This document shows, one piece after another, positions 1-5,075 of a stretch of 5,075 nt of DNA; position 1 is the first letter of the stretch, and every line of letters starts with the position of its first letter. The notes beneath the pieces were generated by a model. The model was not told the DNA's origin, made no database searches, and saw only the letters and a program-made list of their open reading frames with translations. The stretch comes from Woeseiaceae bacterium (GTDB lineage: Bacteria > Pseudomonadota > Gammaproteobacteria > Steroidobacterales > Woeseiaceae), in NCBI GenBank assembly GCA_002728725.1, contig PBVS01000020.1:29996-35070 (forward strand). Reading direction: 5' to 3'. A program made the position numbers and the translations under genes.

Positions 1-1038
1 GGCTACTTGGCTGTTGCGTATACTGATTTTTTTCAAAGTATTATTATGTTGATAGGTGTTTTGTGGATTTTTTTTGCAATCCTATACGAGCTTGGTGGGT
101 TTACATCAGCAAATAACATGATAGCAAATATTGATCCAAGCTTATTGACAGTCTGGGGAAAAGATTTGGGTTTCCAGGGGCAATGGGGAGTGATTGCTGG
201 TGCATTGATGATTTTTTCAATAGGTTATTTGGGGTGGCCACATGTGGTTACTCGTCATATGGCAATGAAATCTCCAGCAACTGCCAGAGAGGCAGGTGCA
301 TGGGCAACAGTGTGGAATCTACTATTTGTACCTACCCCCTATTTGATTGGTGTTTTTGCAATTTTAGTTATACCGGGCATATCGGATCCGGAGATGGCAA
401 TCTTTGAAGTTGCTGGAAAATTATTGCCTGCCGCCGCAACGGGACTTGTGATGGCAGCGATTATGGCAGCAATAATGTCAACAGCAGATTCTCTCCTCCT
501 GCAGACAGGCACAATAGCTGCGAGAGATATTTATGAGAGGTTTTTTAATCCTGATGCATCAGAGAAGCAGATGGTTTTTGTTTCCAGATCGCTCGTATTG
601 ATGATTGCTGTTTTTGGTTACTTTATAGCGCTGGTTGAACCACCTTCAGTTTTTAGTGTTGTCATATTTGCTACATCTGTTTTAGGCAGTGCTTTTCTTC
701 CGGCCTATGTTTGTGCAGTCTGGTGGAAAAAAGCGAATACACCAGGAGCCCTCGCATCTATTTTCACTGGCGCAACGGTTGCTTTTTTATGGGAGTATTT
801 ATCAGTTGTCTCATGCACAACAATAGCTCCTATGGTCGCAGGTGTTGTTTCCTCAACCATTGCAATGATTGCTGTAAGCCTCCTTACCCAAGCCAGATAT
901 CCAGTATCAGAAGAGATTCTTGATCTTATTGATGAGGCTTCAAAAATTAGACCAATTCCAGAAAACATGCTCGATAAAAGCTCTGTATTAAACATCGAGT
1001 CAGTTGAACTAGAGAGCCATTTGAGGAAAAAGAAATGA
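1..1038 (+). CDS. Sodium:solute symporter (SSS/SLC5 family, PutP-like), 5' truncated by window
   Basis: This is the C-terminal part (345 visible residues) of an inner-membrane Na+-coupled symporter. The reading frame is open from base 1 (Gly-Tyr, then LAVAYTDFFQ), so the gene begins upstream; a TTG at base 7 is internal, not a start. Visible family signatures are the AVAYTDFFQ segment, which matches the AVxWTD helix of PutP/SGLT proteins, the GYLGWPHVVTRHMA stretch (PutP has a similar GQPH segment), and MSTADSLLLQ. In the last, S160-T161 (bases 478-483) fall where the family's Na+-site Ser/Thr pair lies. About seven to eight hydrophobic helices remain, followed by a charged cytoplasmic tail ending in RKKK. 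Probably some 150 or more residues are missing, judging by PutP. The substrate cannot be told; PutP/PanF-like proteins carry proline, pantothenate or other organic acids. The stop overlaps the start of the next gene, so the genes are probably translated together. Confidence 0.92.
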   Translation, partial: GYLAVAYTDFFQSIIMLIGVLWIFFAILYELGGFTSANNMIANIDPSLLTVWGKDLGFQGQWGVIAGALMIFSIGYLGWPHVVTRHMAMKSPATAREAGAWATVWNLLFVPTPYLIGVFAILVIPGISDPEMAIFEVAGKLLPAAATGLVMAAIMAAIMSTADSLLLQTGTIAARDIYERFFNPDASEKQMVFVSRSLVLMIAVFGYFIALVEPPSVFSVVIFATSVLGSAFLPAYVCAVWWKKANTPGALASIFTGATVAFLWEYLSVVSCTTIAPMVAGVVSSTIAMIAVSLLTQARYPVSEEILDLIDEASKIRPIPENMLDKSSVLNIESVELESHLRKKK

Positions 1039-1532
1039 AACAAAAACTTTTGGTGCCAGTGATCAATGAAAATTTTTCTTTTGAAGATGCATCAAGCATT
1101 TACGATAAAAGTCTTCCAGATCAAGCTTATAATATGGTTTCAAAATCTTACTATCCGTATTATCTTTTCCAAGCTAACTATCAAGTACCCATTCTATTTC
1201 TGCAGAAGCAATTATCAGTTAACTGCATGATCGATGCACTCAACGGTCAAGCTGCTACCACGGATAGTTTTCAAGTTTTTGAGACTGAAGTCACTCATGA
1301 GGACGTATTAGCTAACTGTATTAATAAAAAACAAGCAAAAAAATACGGAAAACGCTTCATGATCAATCATCTTGGTCGAAGCCTAAAGTGTATTGCTAAT
1401 TTCGATGTTAGCATGTGTTTTAAAAATATAGTTTATAAATCTTTCTGGGTTTTTGAGGGGGATGAATGCTCTCTTGTGATTGATTCGGTGACCGGATCAT
1501 GTAAAGCTATAAATATTAGTAATTCAGCATAA
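1035..1532 (+). CDS. Hypothetical protein with two similar halves, coupled to the symporter
   Basis: I do not recognise this 165-residue protein. Its ATG overlaps the symporter stop as ATGA, and a GAGGA ribosome binding site sits at 1023-1027, which supports this start and translational coupling. There is no signal peptide or clear membrane helix, so it is probably cytoplasmic. It seems to contain two copies of one motif. Copy A has YYPYYLFQANY (39-49) followed by VNCMIDALNG (62-71); copy B has IVYKSFWVFEGDE (132-144) followed by SLVIDSVTG (146-154). Each is an aromatic strand followed by a strand ending in D-x-x-x-G. Between them is a basic segment, roughly 97-118 (NKKQAKKYGKR). Six cysteines (64, 95, 119, 128, 145, 156) form no CxxC pair. 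The place in the operon suggests a role linked to the symporter or amidohydrolase, but the function is unknown. That it is a real gene is well supported by its length, spacing and ribosome binding site. Confidence 0.82.
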   Translation: MKQKLLVPVINENFSFEDASSIYDKSLPDQAYNMVSKSYYPYYLFQANYQVPILFLQKQLSVNCMIDALNGQAATTDSFQVFETEVTHEDVLANCINKKQAKKYGKRFMINHLGRSLKCIANFDVSMCFKNIVYKSFWVFEGDECSLVIDSVTGSCKAINISNSA

Positions 1533-1563
1533 TGATTATTCACGGTATACAAAGATATTCGCA

Positions 1564-3252
1564 ATGAGTAATTTCTCTAGAAGACGATTTTTGGGTGGCG
1601 CGGTAACTGCATTGCCGTTTGGATTAACTGGATCACTTGTTCCAAAAAATTTAACTGCTGCAAATGTTGCTGGACAGGCAGATATGCTCATTGTTGGCAA
1701 GATTCTAACAATGAACTCATATACACCGGTTGCAGAAGCAATGACGACTTTAGGAGATCGAGTCCAAGCAATTGGCAGTCTTGAAGAAGTCATGCCATTT
1801 GTTGGTGCAAGTACGGAGAGAATTGATGTTAGAGATCATACGGTTACGCCAGGCTTCATTGATTCACACAGTCATCCATTATTCGCTGAAGAAGCTGTTG
1901 GTGTAAACGTCAATCTCCCAAGAATTGAGGATGTTAAACAGGCGCTTGCCAGACAAGCTTTAAAAACTCCGCCAGGACACTGGGTAAGAGGAGTGATGTA
2001 CGATGATACAAAATTTACGGACGAGCGCGCGTTAAACAAAGACGATATTGATGATGCTGTAAAAAATCATCCTGTATTTGTTGCTCATAGAGGTGGGCAT
2101 ACTGCTGTTGTCAACTCAAAGGCTATTGAAATGGCTGGCTTAACGATTGATTCACCCGACCCCTTTGGTGGGAGATTCTTTAGAGAAAATGGAGAATTCA
2201 CTGGTAAAGTTGCTGAGCACGCTATGGATGTATTCTTTAAAGTTGGAACTTGGCCGATCATGGATCGGAATGTGCGACAAGAAGCCGCAAGGATAAGCTC
2301 TAAAAATATGGCTGCCGCAGGCTTAACCTCAACAACTGACGCGTTTGGAAATAAGGATGATCTGATCGCATATCAAGATGCAAGAAGAAATGGGGAGCTC
2401 TCTTTTCGGATCTCATTTATGCCGGGAGGAAACAGTAAGGTATATAGCGGCCTAAAAGAAGCAGGAATTGGTTCAGGTTTTGGTGACGAAATGATTCGAA
2501 TAGGGGCTGTTAAATTTTCAGCTGATGGTTCTGCTTCCGAGCGAACAATGAGTATGAGTACCCCCTACAAAGGCAAGCCAGAAGATTTTGGTATTTTAAC
2601 CATGACGCAAGAAGAGATATATGAAGCAGTGGAAGATGCTGTTGCACATGATTTTAGAGTGGGTATTCACGCAAATGGAGATATTGCTATAGACATGGTG
2701 CTTAATGCTTATGAGAAGGTTCTCGAAAATCACAAAGGAATAAATCCTAGGCACCGAATTGAGCACTGCTCACTTGTTAATAATGAAATTCTAGCTAGAA
2801 TAAAAGCAGCAGGTGCTATTCCAACTCCTTTTTATACTTATGTTTACTATCATGGGAACAAGTGGGTGGATTATGGTTATGACAAAATGGAAAATATGTT
2901 TGCTCATAAGAGCTTTCTTGATGCAGGAATACCTGTAGCACCTGCTTCTGATTATACTCCTGGGCCCTATGAACCAATGATGGCAATCCAAAGCATGGTA
3001 ACAAGAAAAGATATCAGAGGCAGAGAGTGGGGCCCTAGTCAAAAAATTAGTGTTTCAGATGCAATGAGAATATGTACGATTCATGGCGCATACGCTTCCT
3101 TCGAAGAAGGGCTAAAAGGATCACTTGTTGCTGGAAAATTAGCAGATTTTGTAATTTTAGAAAAAGACCCTCATGAAGTAAATCCTGATGAGATTGTTAA
3201 CATTAAAGTCCTCAAAACAGTGCTTGGCGGTAAAACAACTTTTGAGGCTTAA
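1564..3252 (+). CDS. Tat-exported metal-dependent amidohydrolase (YtcJ-like, Amidohydro_3 family)
   Basis: This is a 562-residue hydrolase of the amidohydrolase superfamily, predicted to act in the periplasm. The N-terminus has a twin-arginine signal, SRRRFLGG at 5-12, then a hydrophobic stretch to about residue 26, with likely cleavage near 31-37. A small beta domain (about 38-95) precedes the barrel. The metal-site residues expected for the family are all present: HxH in GFIDSHSHP (H102, H104), the probable carboxylated lysine K317 in VKFSADGS, H369 in GIHANGD, H401 in HRIEHC, and D463 in PASDYTPGP. The family's (D/G)GH-x-x-x-x-NS motif is seen as GGHTAVVNS (177-185). The C-terminal G-x-L-x-x-G-K-x-A-D-F-V-I-L (519-532) is also typical. 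The length matches full YtcJ-like enzymes, and there is no frameshift. The ATG at 1564 is chosen because it gives the complete Tat signal; the ribosome binding site is weak (AAAGA at 1551-1555). Relatives hydrolyse varied amides and carbamates, so the substrate is unknown. Confidence 0.93.
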   Translation: MSNFSRRRFLGGAVTALPFGLTGSLVPKNLTAANVAGQADMLIVGKILTMNSYTPVAEAMTTLGDRVQAIGSLEEVMPFVGASTERIDVRDHTVTPGFIDSHSHPLFAEEAVGVNVNLPRIEDVKQALARQALKTPPGHWVRGVMYDDTKFTDERALNKDDIDDAVKNHPVFVAHRGGHTAVVNSKAIEMAGLTIDSPDPFGGRFFRENGEFTGKVAEHAMDVFFKVGTWPIMDRNVRQEAARISSKNMAAAGLTSTTDAFGNKDDLIAYQDARRNGELSFRISFMPGGNSKVYSGLKEAGIGSGFGDEMIRIGAVKFSADGSASERTMSMSTPYKGKPEDFGILTMTQEEIYEAVEDAVAHDFRVGIHANGDIAIDMVLNAYEKVLENHKGINPRHRIEHCSLVNNEILARIKAAGAIPTPFYTYVYYHGNKWVDYGYDKMENMFAHKSFLDAGIPVAPASDYTPGPYEPMMAIQSMVTRKDIRGREWGPSQKISVSDAMRICTIHGAYASFEEGLKGSLVAGKLADFVILEKDPHEVNPDEIVNIKVLKTVLGGKTTFEA

Positions 3253-3485
3253 AAGGTAAAAACTAATCATTTTATGAGTCGTATCTAGACGTGAAAATTG
3301 ATCAGCATTTCATAATGTAAAGCAATTCTTTTTTGTTGTAGAAATCATTTTGCTAATACTTTATATTGCCTCATAAGTGCCACTAAATGAGACAATTTGA
3401 GGGAATTAATCATAACAATTATTAGAATTATCTTTGTTACAAGATATTGATATATATGGTTTTTTTTGTTGTTACTGAGGATTTG

Positions 3486-3518
3486 AATAATTGTTTAAAA
3501 TGCAGCCTTTGAATTATT
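3486..3518. repeat. Inverted repeat AATAATT / AATTATT
   Basis: Perfect 7-base arms lie at 3486-3492 and 3512-3518, separated by 19 bases. The arms contain only A and T, so an RNA hairpin would be weak. On the + strand an A-tract follows rather than a T-tract, so it does not look like a terminator for the upstream operon. It could be a regulator site just upstream of the oxidase promoter, or chance in AT-rich DNA. Confidence 0.35.
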
Positions 3519-3544
3519 GAAAAAAAAAGATGCGCACCAATAAT
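3517..3544 (+). promoter_or_regulatory. Candidate sigma-70 promoter for the cytochrome oxidase operon
   Basis: A -35-like TTGAAA (3517-3522, five of six consensus bases) is followed after 16 bases by a -10-like AATAAT (3539-3544, five of six). Transcription would start near 3551 and leave a leader of about 50 bases before the subunit II start at 3600. The spacer begins with an A-tract. In DNA this rich in A and T such matches arise by chance fairly often, but the position is right and I found no better pair in the gap. Confidence 0.42.
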
Positions 3545-3557
3545 GTATTTTGTTGGT
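3536..3557. repeat. Inverted repeat overlapping the candidate -10 box
   Basis: ACCAATAA (3536-3543) can pair with TTGTTGGT (3550-3557) across a 6-base loop, giving eight pairs including one T-G wobble. Because it covers the proposed -10 box and start point, it looks more like an operator for a dimeric regulator than a transcribed hairpin. No T-tract follows on the + strand. On the - strand a T-tract does follow at a distance of seven bases, but no - strand gene needs a terminator here. Confidence 0.4.
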
Positions 3558-3599
3558 AAATAAAAAAAAAATTAAAAATTACATAAGGAAAAAGCTGGG

Positions 3600-4958
3600 A
3601 TGCCTATTGCAATTGTTCTAATCTTTTTGGTCGTAGGTTCTGTAATATTTCATCTATGGAGCCCTTGGTGGTTCACGCCTCTTGCTTCTAACTGGGGCGC
3701 GATAGACGATACCATTGATCTCACTTTTTGGGTCACAGGTTTCGTCTTTGTTGCGGTAAATTTATTTATGGCTTATGCCGTTATTAAATACAGGGCTGCT
3801 CCTGGGAAAAAAGCCACATATGATCCTGAAAATCACAAACTAGAAACGTGGCTAACTGTATTTACCTCAATTGGAATCGTTGCAATGCTCGCTCCAGGCT
3901 TACTTGTATGGGGACGATTTGTAGATGTGCCAGAAAATGCACTCCAAGTCGAAGTTTTAGCTCAACAATGGCATTGGAGTTATCGTTTACCAGGAGAGGA
4001 TGGTGAGTTTGGAAATGTGAGCGCTAAACTCATCACTAACGAAAATCCGTTTGGTATGGATTATGATGATCCTGTAGGTCAAGATGATATTCTTATAAGC
4101 AGTCCAGAACTTCATCTTCCTGTGAATGTTCCTGTGAACCTTAACCTCAGGGCTAAAGATGTGCTTCACAATTTCACTGTTGCTGAGTTTAGAGTGAAAA
4201 TGGATATGGTTCCTGGAATGGTAACCAGTATGTGGTTTACTCCGACAAAGACTGGGCGTTATGATCTTCTTTGCGAGGAATTATGCGGTATTGCTCATCA
4301 TGCTATGCGAGGTGCTGTTATTGTCGATGAGGCAGAAGATTATGAAAATTGGGTTGCCTCGCATCCAACACTTAACGAAACACAAATTCGTATGGCTTAT
4401 AATCCTGAACCTAGTGCAGCAGCTTCACAATATGCAGTATGTGCAGCATGTCACGGCCAACAGGGAGAAGGTATGGTTGTGTTGAATGCACCCAAAATCT
4501 CAGGTCAAAGTGAATGGTACTTAAGAAAGCAATTAGAAAATTATAAAAATGGTGTAAGAGGTACACATAAGGACGATCTATATGGTCAACAGATGGCACC
4601 AATGAGTATGACACTGTTTAATGAGGAAGCGATGGACAATGTTATAGCACACATTCAAAGTTTTCCCGATAATCCGGCACCTAAAACAATCACAGGTGAT
4701 ATAGAAAAAGGTAAAGAAACATATGTTGTCTGTGCATACTGTCACGGACAACAGGGCGAGGGGATAAAAGCGATGAATGCACCGAGAATGGCTGGAATGA
4801 CTGATTGGTATCTAGAGCGACAATTACAAAACTTCAAGAAAGGCATAAGAGGTCAGCATCCAGAAGATTACTATGGTAAGCAAATGGGCTTTATGGCTAG
4901 AATTCTGCAAGATGATAAGAAGATTAGAGATCTTGTAGCTTATATGAACACACTGTAA
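3600..4958 (+). CDS. coxB: Cytochrome c oxidase subunit II with two fused cytochrome c domains
   Basis: Subunit II of a haem-copper oxidase, 452 residues, an inner-membrane protein with a periplasmic electron-entry domain. Hydrophobic segments lie at about 1-19, 43-62 and 86-104. E82 in LETWLT matches the glutamate at the K-channel entrance of known oxidases. QQWHWSY (122-128) holds the aromatic cluster, with W124 at the known electron-entry tryptophan. The CuA ligands are complete: H190, C225, E227, C229, H233 and M236, with the same spacing as in Paracoccus. Two class I cytochrome c domains follow, with haem sites CAACH (281-285) and CAYCH (378-382) and Met ligand candidates M332/M335 and M429/M432. 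Subunits II of the plain aa3 type lack cytochrome c domains, and caa3 types usually have one. The start has an AAGGA ribosome binding site at 3585-3589. Subunit I follows after 39 bases. The ctaC symbol is used equally for this subunit. Confidence 0.96.
   Translation: MPIAIVLIFLVVGSVIFHLWSPWWFTPLASNWGAIDDTIDLTFWVTGFVFVAVNLFMAYAVIKYRAAPGKKATYDPENHKLETWLTVFTSIGIVAMLAPGLLVWGRFVDVPENALQVEVLAQQWHWSYRLPGEDGEFGNVSAKLITNENPFGMDYDDPVGQDDILISSPELHLPVNVPVNLNLRAKDVLHNFTVAEFRVKMDMVPGMVTSMWFTPTKTGRYDLLCEELCGIAHHAMRGAVIVDEAEDYENWVASHPTLNETQIRMAYNPEPSAAASQYAVCAACHGQQGEGMVVLNAPKISGQSEWYLRKQLENYKNGVRGTHKDDLYGQQMAPMSMTLFNEEAMDNVIAHIQSFPDNPAPKTITGDIEKGKETYVVCAYCHGQQGEGIKAMNAPRMAGMTDWYLERQLQNFKKGIRGQHPEDYYGKQMGFMARILQDDKKIRDLVAYMNTL
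4440..4894 (+). repeat. Internal tandem duplication encoding the two haem c domains
   Basis: Residues 281-337 and 378-434 of subunit II align without gaps at an offset of 97 residues (291 bases). By hand count 33 of 60 positions (278-337 against 375-434) are identical. The similarity is visible in the DNA around the haem sites: bases 4449-4470 and 4740-4761 differ at only three positions. The two domains therefore arose by duplication rather than by two separate fusions, although the third codon positions elsewhere have drifted. Confidence 0.8.
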
Positions 4959-4985
4959 TTAAAAATAAGATGAAATTTAAATATC

Positions 4986-4993
4986 AAGGGGAG
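4986..4993 (+). promoter_or_regulatory. Strong ribosome binding site deciding the subunit I start
   Basis: AAGGGGAG lies four bases before the ATG at 4998. Another ATG at 4994 is in a frame that stops after eight codons, so the site supports 4998 as the start. It is a better match to the ribosome than that of subunit II, in keeping with subunit I being the core of the enzyme. Confidence 0.7.
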
Positions 4994-4997
4994 ATGA

Positions 4998-5075
4998 ATG
5001 TCATACGTATCATTATATGATCGAGATCATGAGATGGATCATCATGATCCTGATACATTTCTAACAAAATATGTT
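4998..5075 (+). CDS. ctaD: Cytochrome c oxidase subunit I, N-terminal fragment cut by window end
   Basis: The first 26 codons of a gene that runs off the window. The peptide starts MSYVSLYDRDHEMDHHDPD and goes on with TFLTKYV. The FLTKYV end matches the segment just before the F-S-x-D-H-K motif and first helix of bacterial subunit I proteins. A short His/Asp-rich tail before that segment is common in this group. Subunit I would carry haem a, haem a3 and CuB and pump protons; none of those residues is in view, so the call rests on this short match and on its place directly after subunit II, 39 bases away with no terminator between. The two genes are almost certainly in one operon. Confidence 0.85.
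   Translation, partial: MSYVSLYDRDHEMDHHDPDTFLTKYV
5025..5049. repeat. Inverted repeat GATCATGA / TCATGATC within the start of ctaD
   Basis: Perfect 8-base arms at 5025-5032 and 5042-5049 flank a 9-base loop. The stretch also holds four GATC sites within 31 bases (5019, 5025, 5037 and 5046). It lies in codons for a His/Asp-rich segment, so the cat and gat codons may account for much of the pattern. In RNA it could form a hairpin about ten codons after the start. Confidence 0.4.

Larger units (their letters stand above)
3253..3599. other. AT-rich intergenic region between the two operons
   Basis: This 347-base gap separates the amidohydrolase from the oxidase operon. I see no credible gene, tRNA or other RNA in it. 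It has two long A-tracts (3520-3528 and 3562-3571), a run of T (3459-3467), two inverted repeats (3486-3518 and 3536-3557) and a promoter candidate just before the oxidase genes. A weak imperfect inverted repeat (CTCAT at 3370-3374, ATGAG at 3387-3391) has no T-tract after it, so a terminator for the upstream operon is not evident. Confidence 0.8.

Noticed and set aside
7..9. TTG as the symporter start
   Set aside because: The frame is open to base 1 and the peptide enters in the middle of a conserved transmembrane helix, so the true start is upstream of the window.
705..1043. 112-codon open frame on the - strand
   Set aside because: It lies opposite the well-supported symporter 3' end and shows no family signature; it is a shadow of the coding strand.
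1536..1793. 85-codon open frame on the - strand
   Set aside because: It overlaps the Tat signal and N-terminal domain of the amidohydrolase on the other strand, with no recognisable protein motif.
3320..3356. AGCAA...TTGCT pairing in the gap
   Set aside because: Five pairs over a long loop in AT-rich DNA is not distinguishable from chance.
3370..3391. CTCAT...ATGAG hairpin as terminator of the amidohydrolase operon
   Set aside because: Only five continuous pairs, an irregular inner part, and no T-tract downstream on the + strand.
4411..4614. 67-codon open frame on the - strand
   Set aside because: It lies opposite the first haem c domain of subunit II, which is clearly coding on the + strand.
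4994..5020. ATG at 4994 as start of a gene after subunit II
   Set aside because: The frame stops after eight codons; the ATG at 4998 gives the subunit I N-terminus and has well-placed AAGGGGAG.

Overview
The window looks like chromosomal DNA from an AT-rich Gram-negative bacterium, most likely a marine-type gammaproteobacterium. The evidence is the low GC content, a twin-arginine export signal, and a cytochrome c oxidase subunit II whose N-terminus and fused cytochrome c tail resemble, from memory, those of marine gammaproteobacteria. No search could be run, so the taxon is an inference. All five genes lie on the + strand, and there are no RNA genes, mobile elements or CRISPR arrays.

Left part (1-3252): a tightly packed transport/hydrolysis operon. 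It starts inside a sodium:solute symporter (SSS/SLC5, PutP-like; 5' end outside the window). An ATGA stop/start overlap leads to a 165-residue protein of unknown function with two similar halves. After 31 bases comes a 562-residue, Tat-exported amidohydrolase of the YtcJ/Amidohydro_3 type with its full set of metal ligands. A simple reading is that the enzyme hydrolyses an amide-like or related compound in the periplasm and the symporter takes up a product. The substrate cannot be read from the sequence.

Middle (3253-3599): a 347-base, very AT-rich gap without a gene. It holds two inverted repeats and a plausible sigma-70 promoter. One inverted repeat overlaps the -10 box. No convincing terminator for the upstream operon is visible.

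Right part (3600-5075): the start of a haem-copper cytochrome c oxidase operon. Subunit II (452 aa) has three hydrophobic segments, a complete CuA site, and two tandem class I cytochrome c domains that arose by internal duplication. It is followed after 39 bases by the first 26 codons of subunit I (ctaD), cut by the window end. The oxidase would pass electrons through its own covalent haem c groups to CuA and then to the haem a/CuB centre in subunit I.

The respiratory operon is a known type. The least explained items are the duplicated small protein and its fixed position between a symporter and a periplasmic amidohydrolase.
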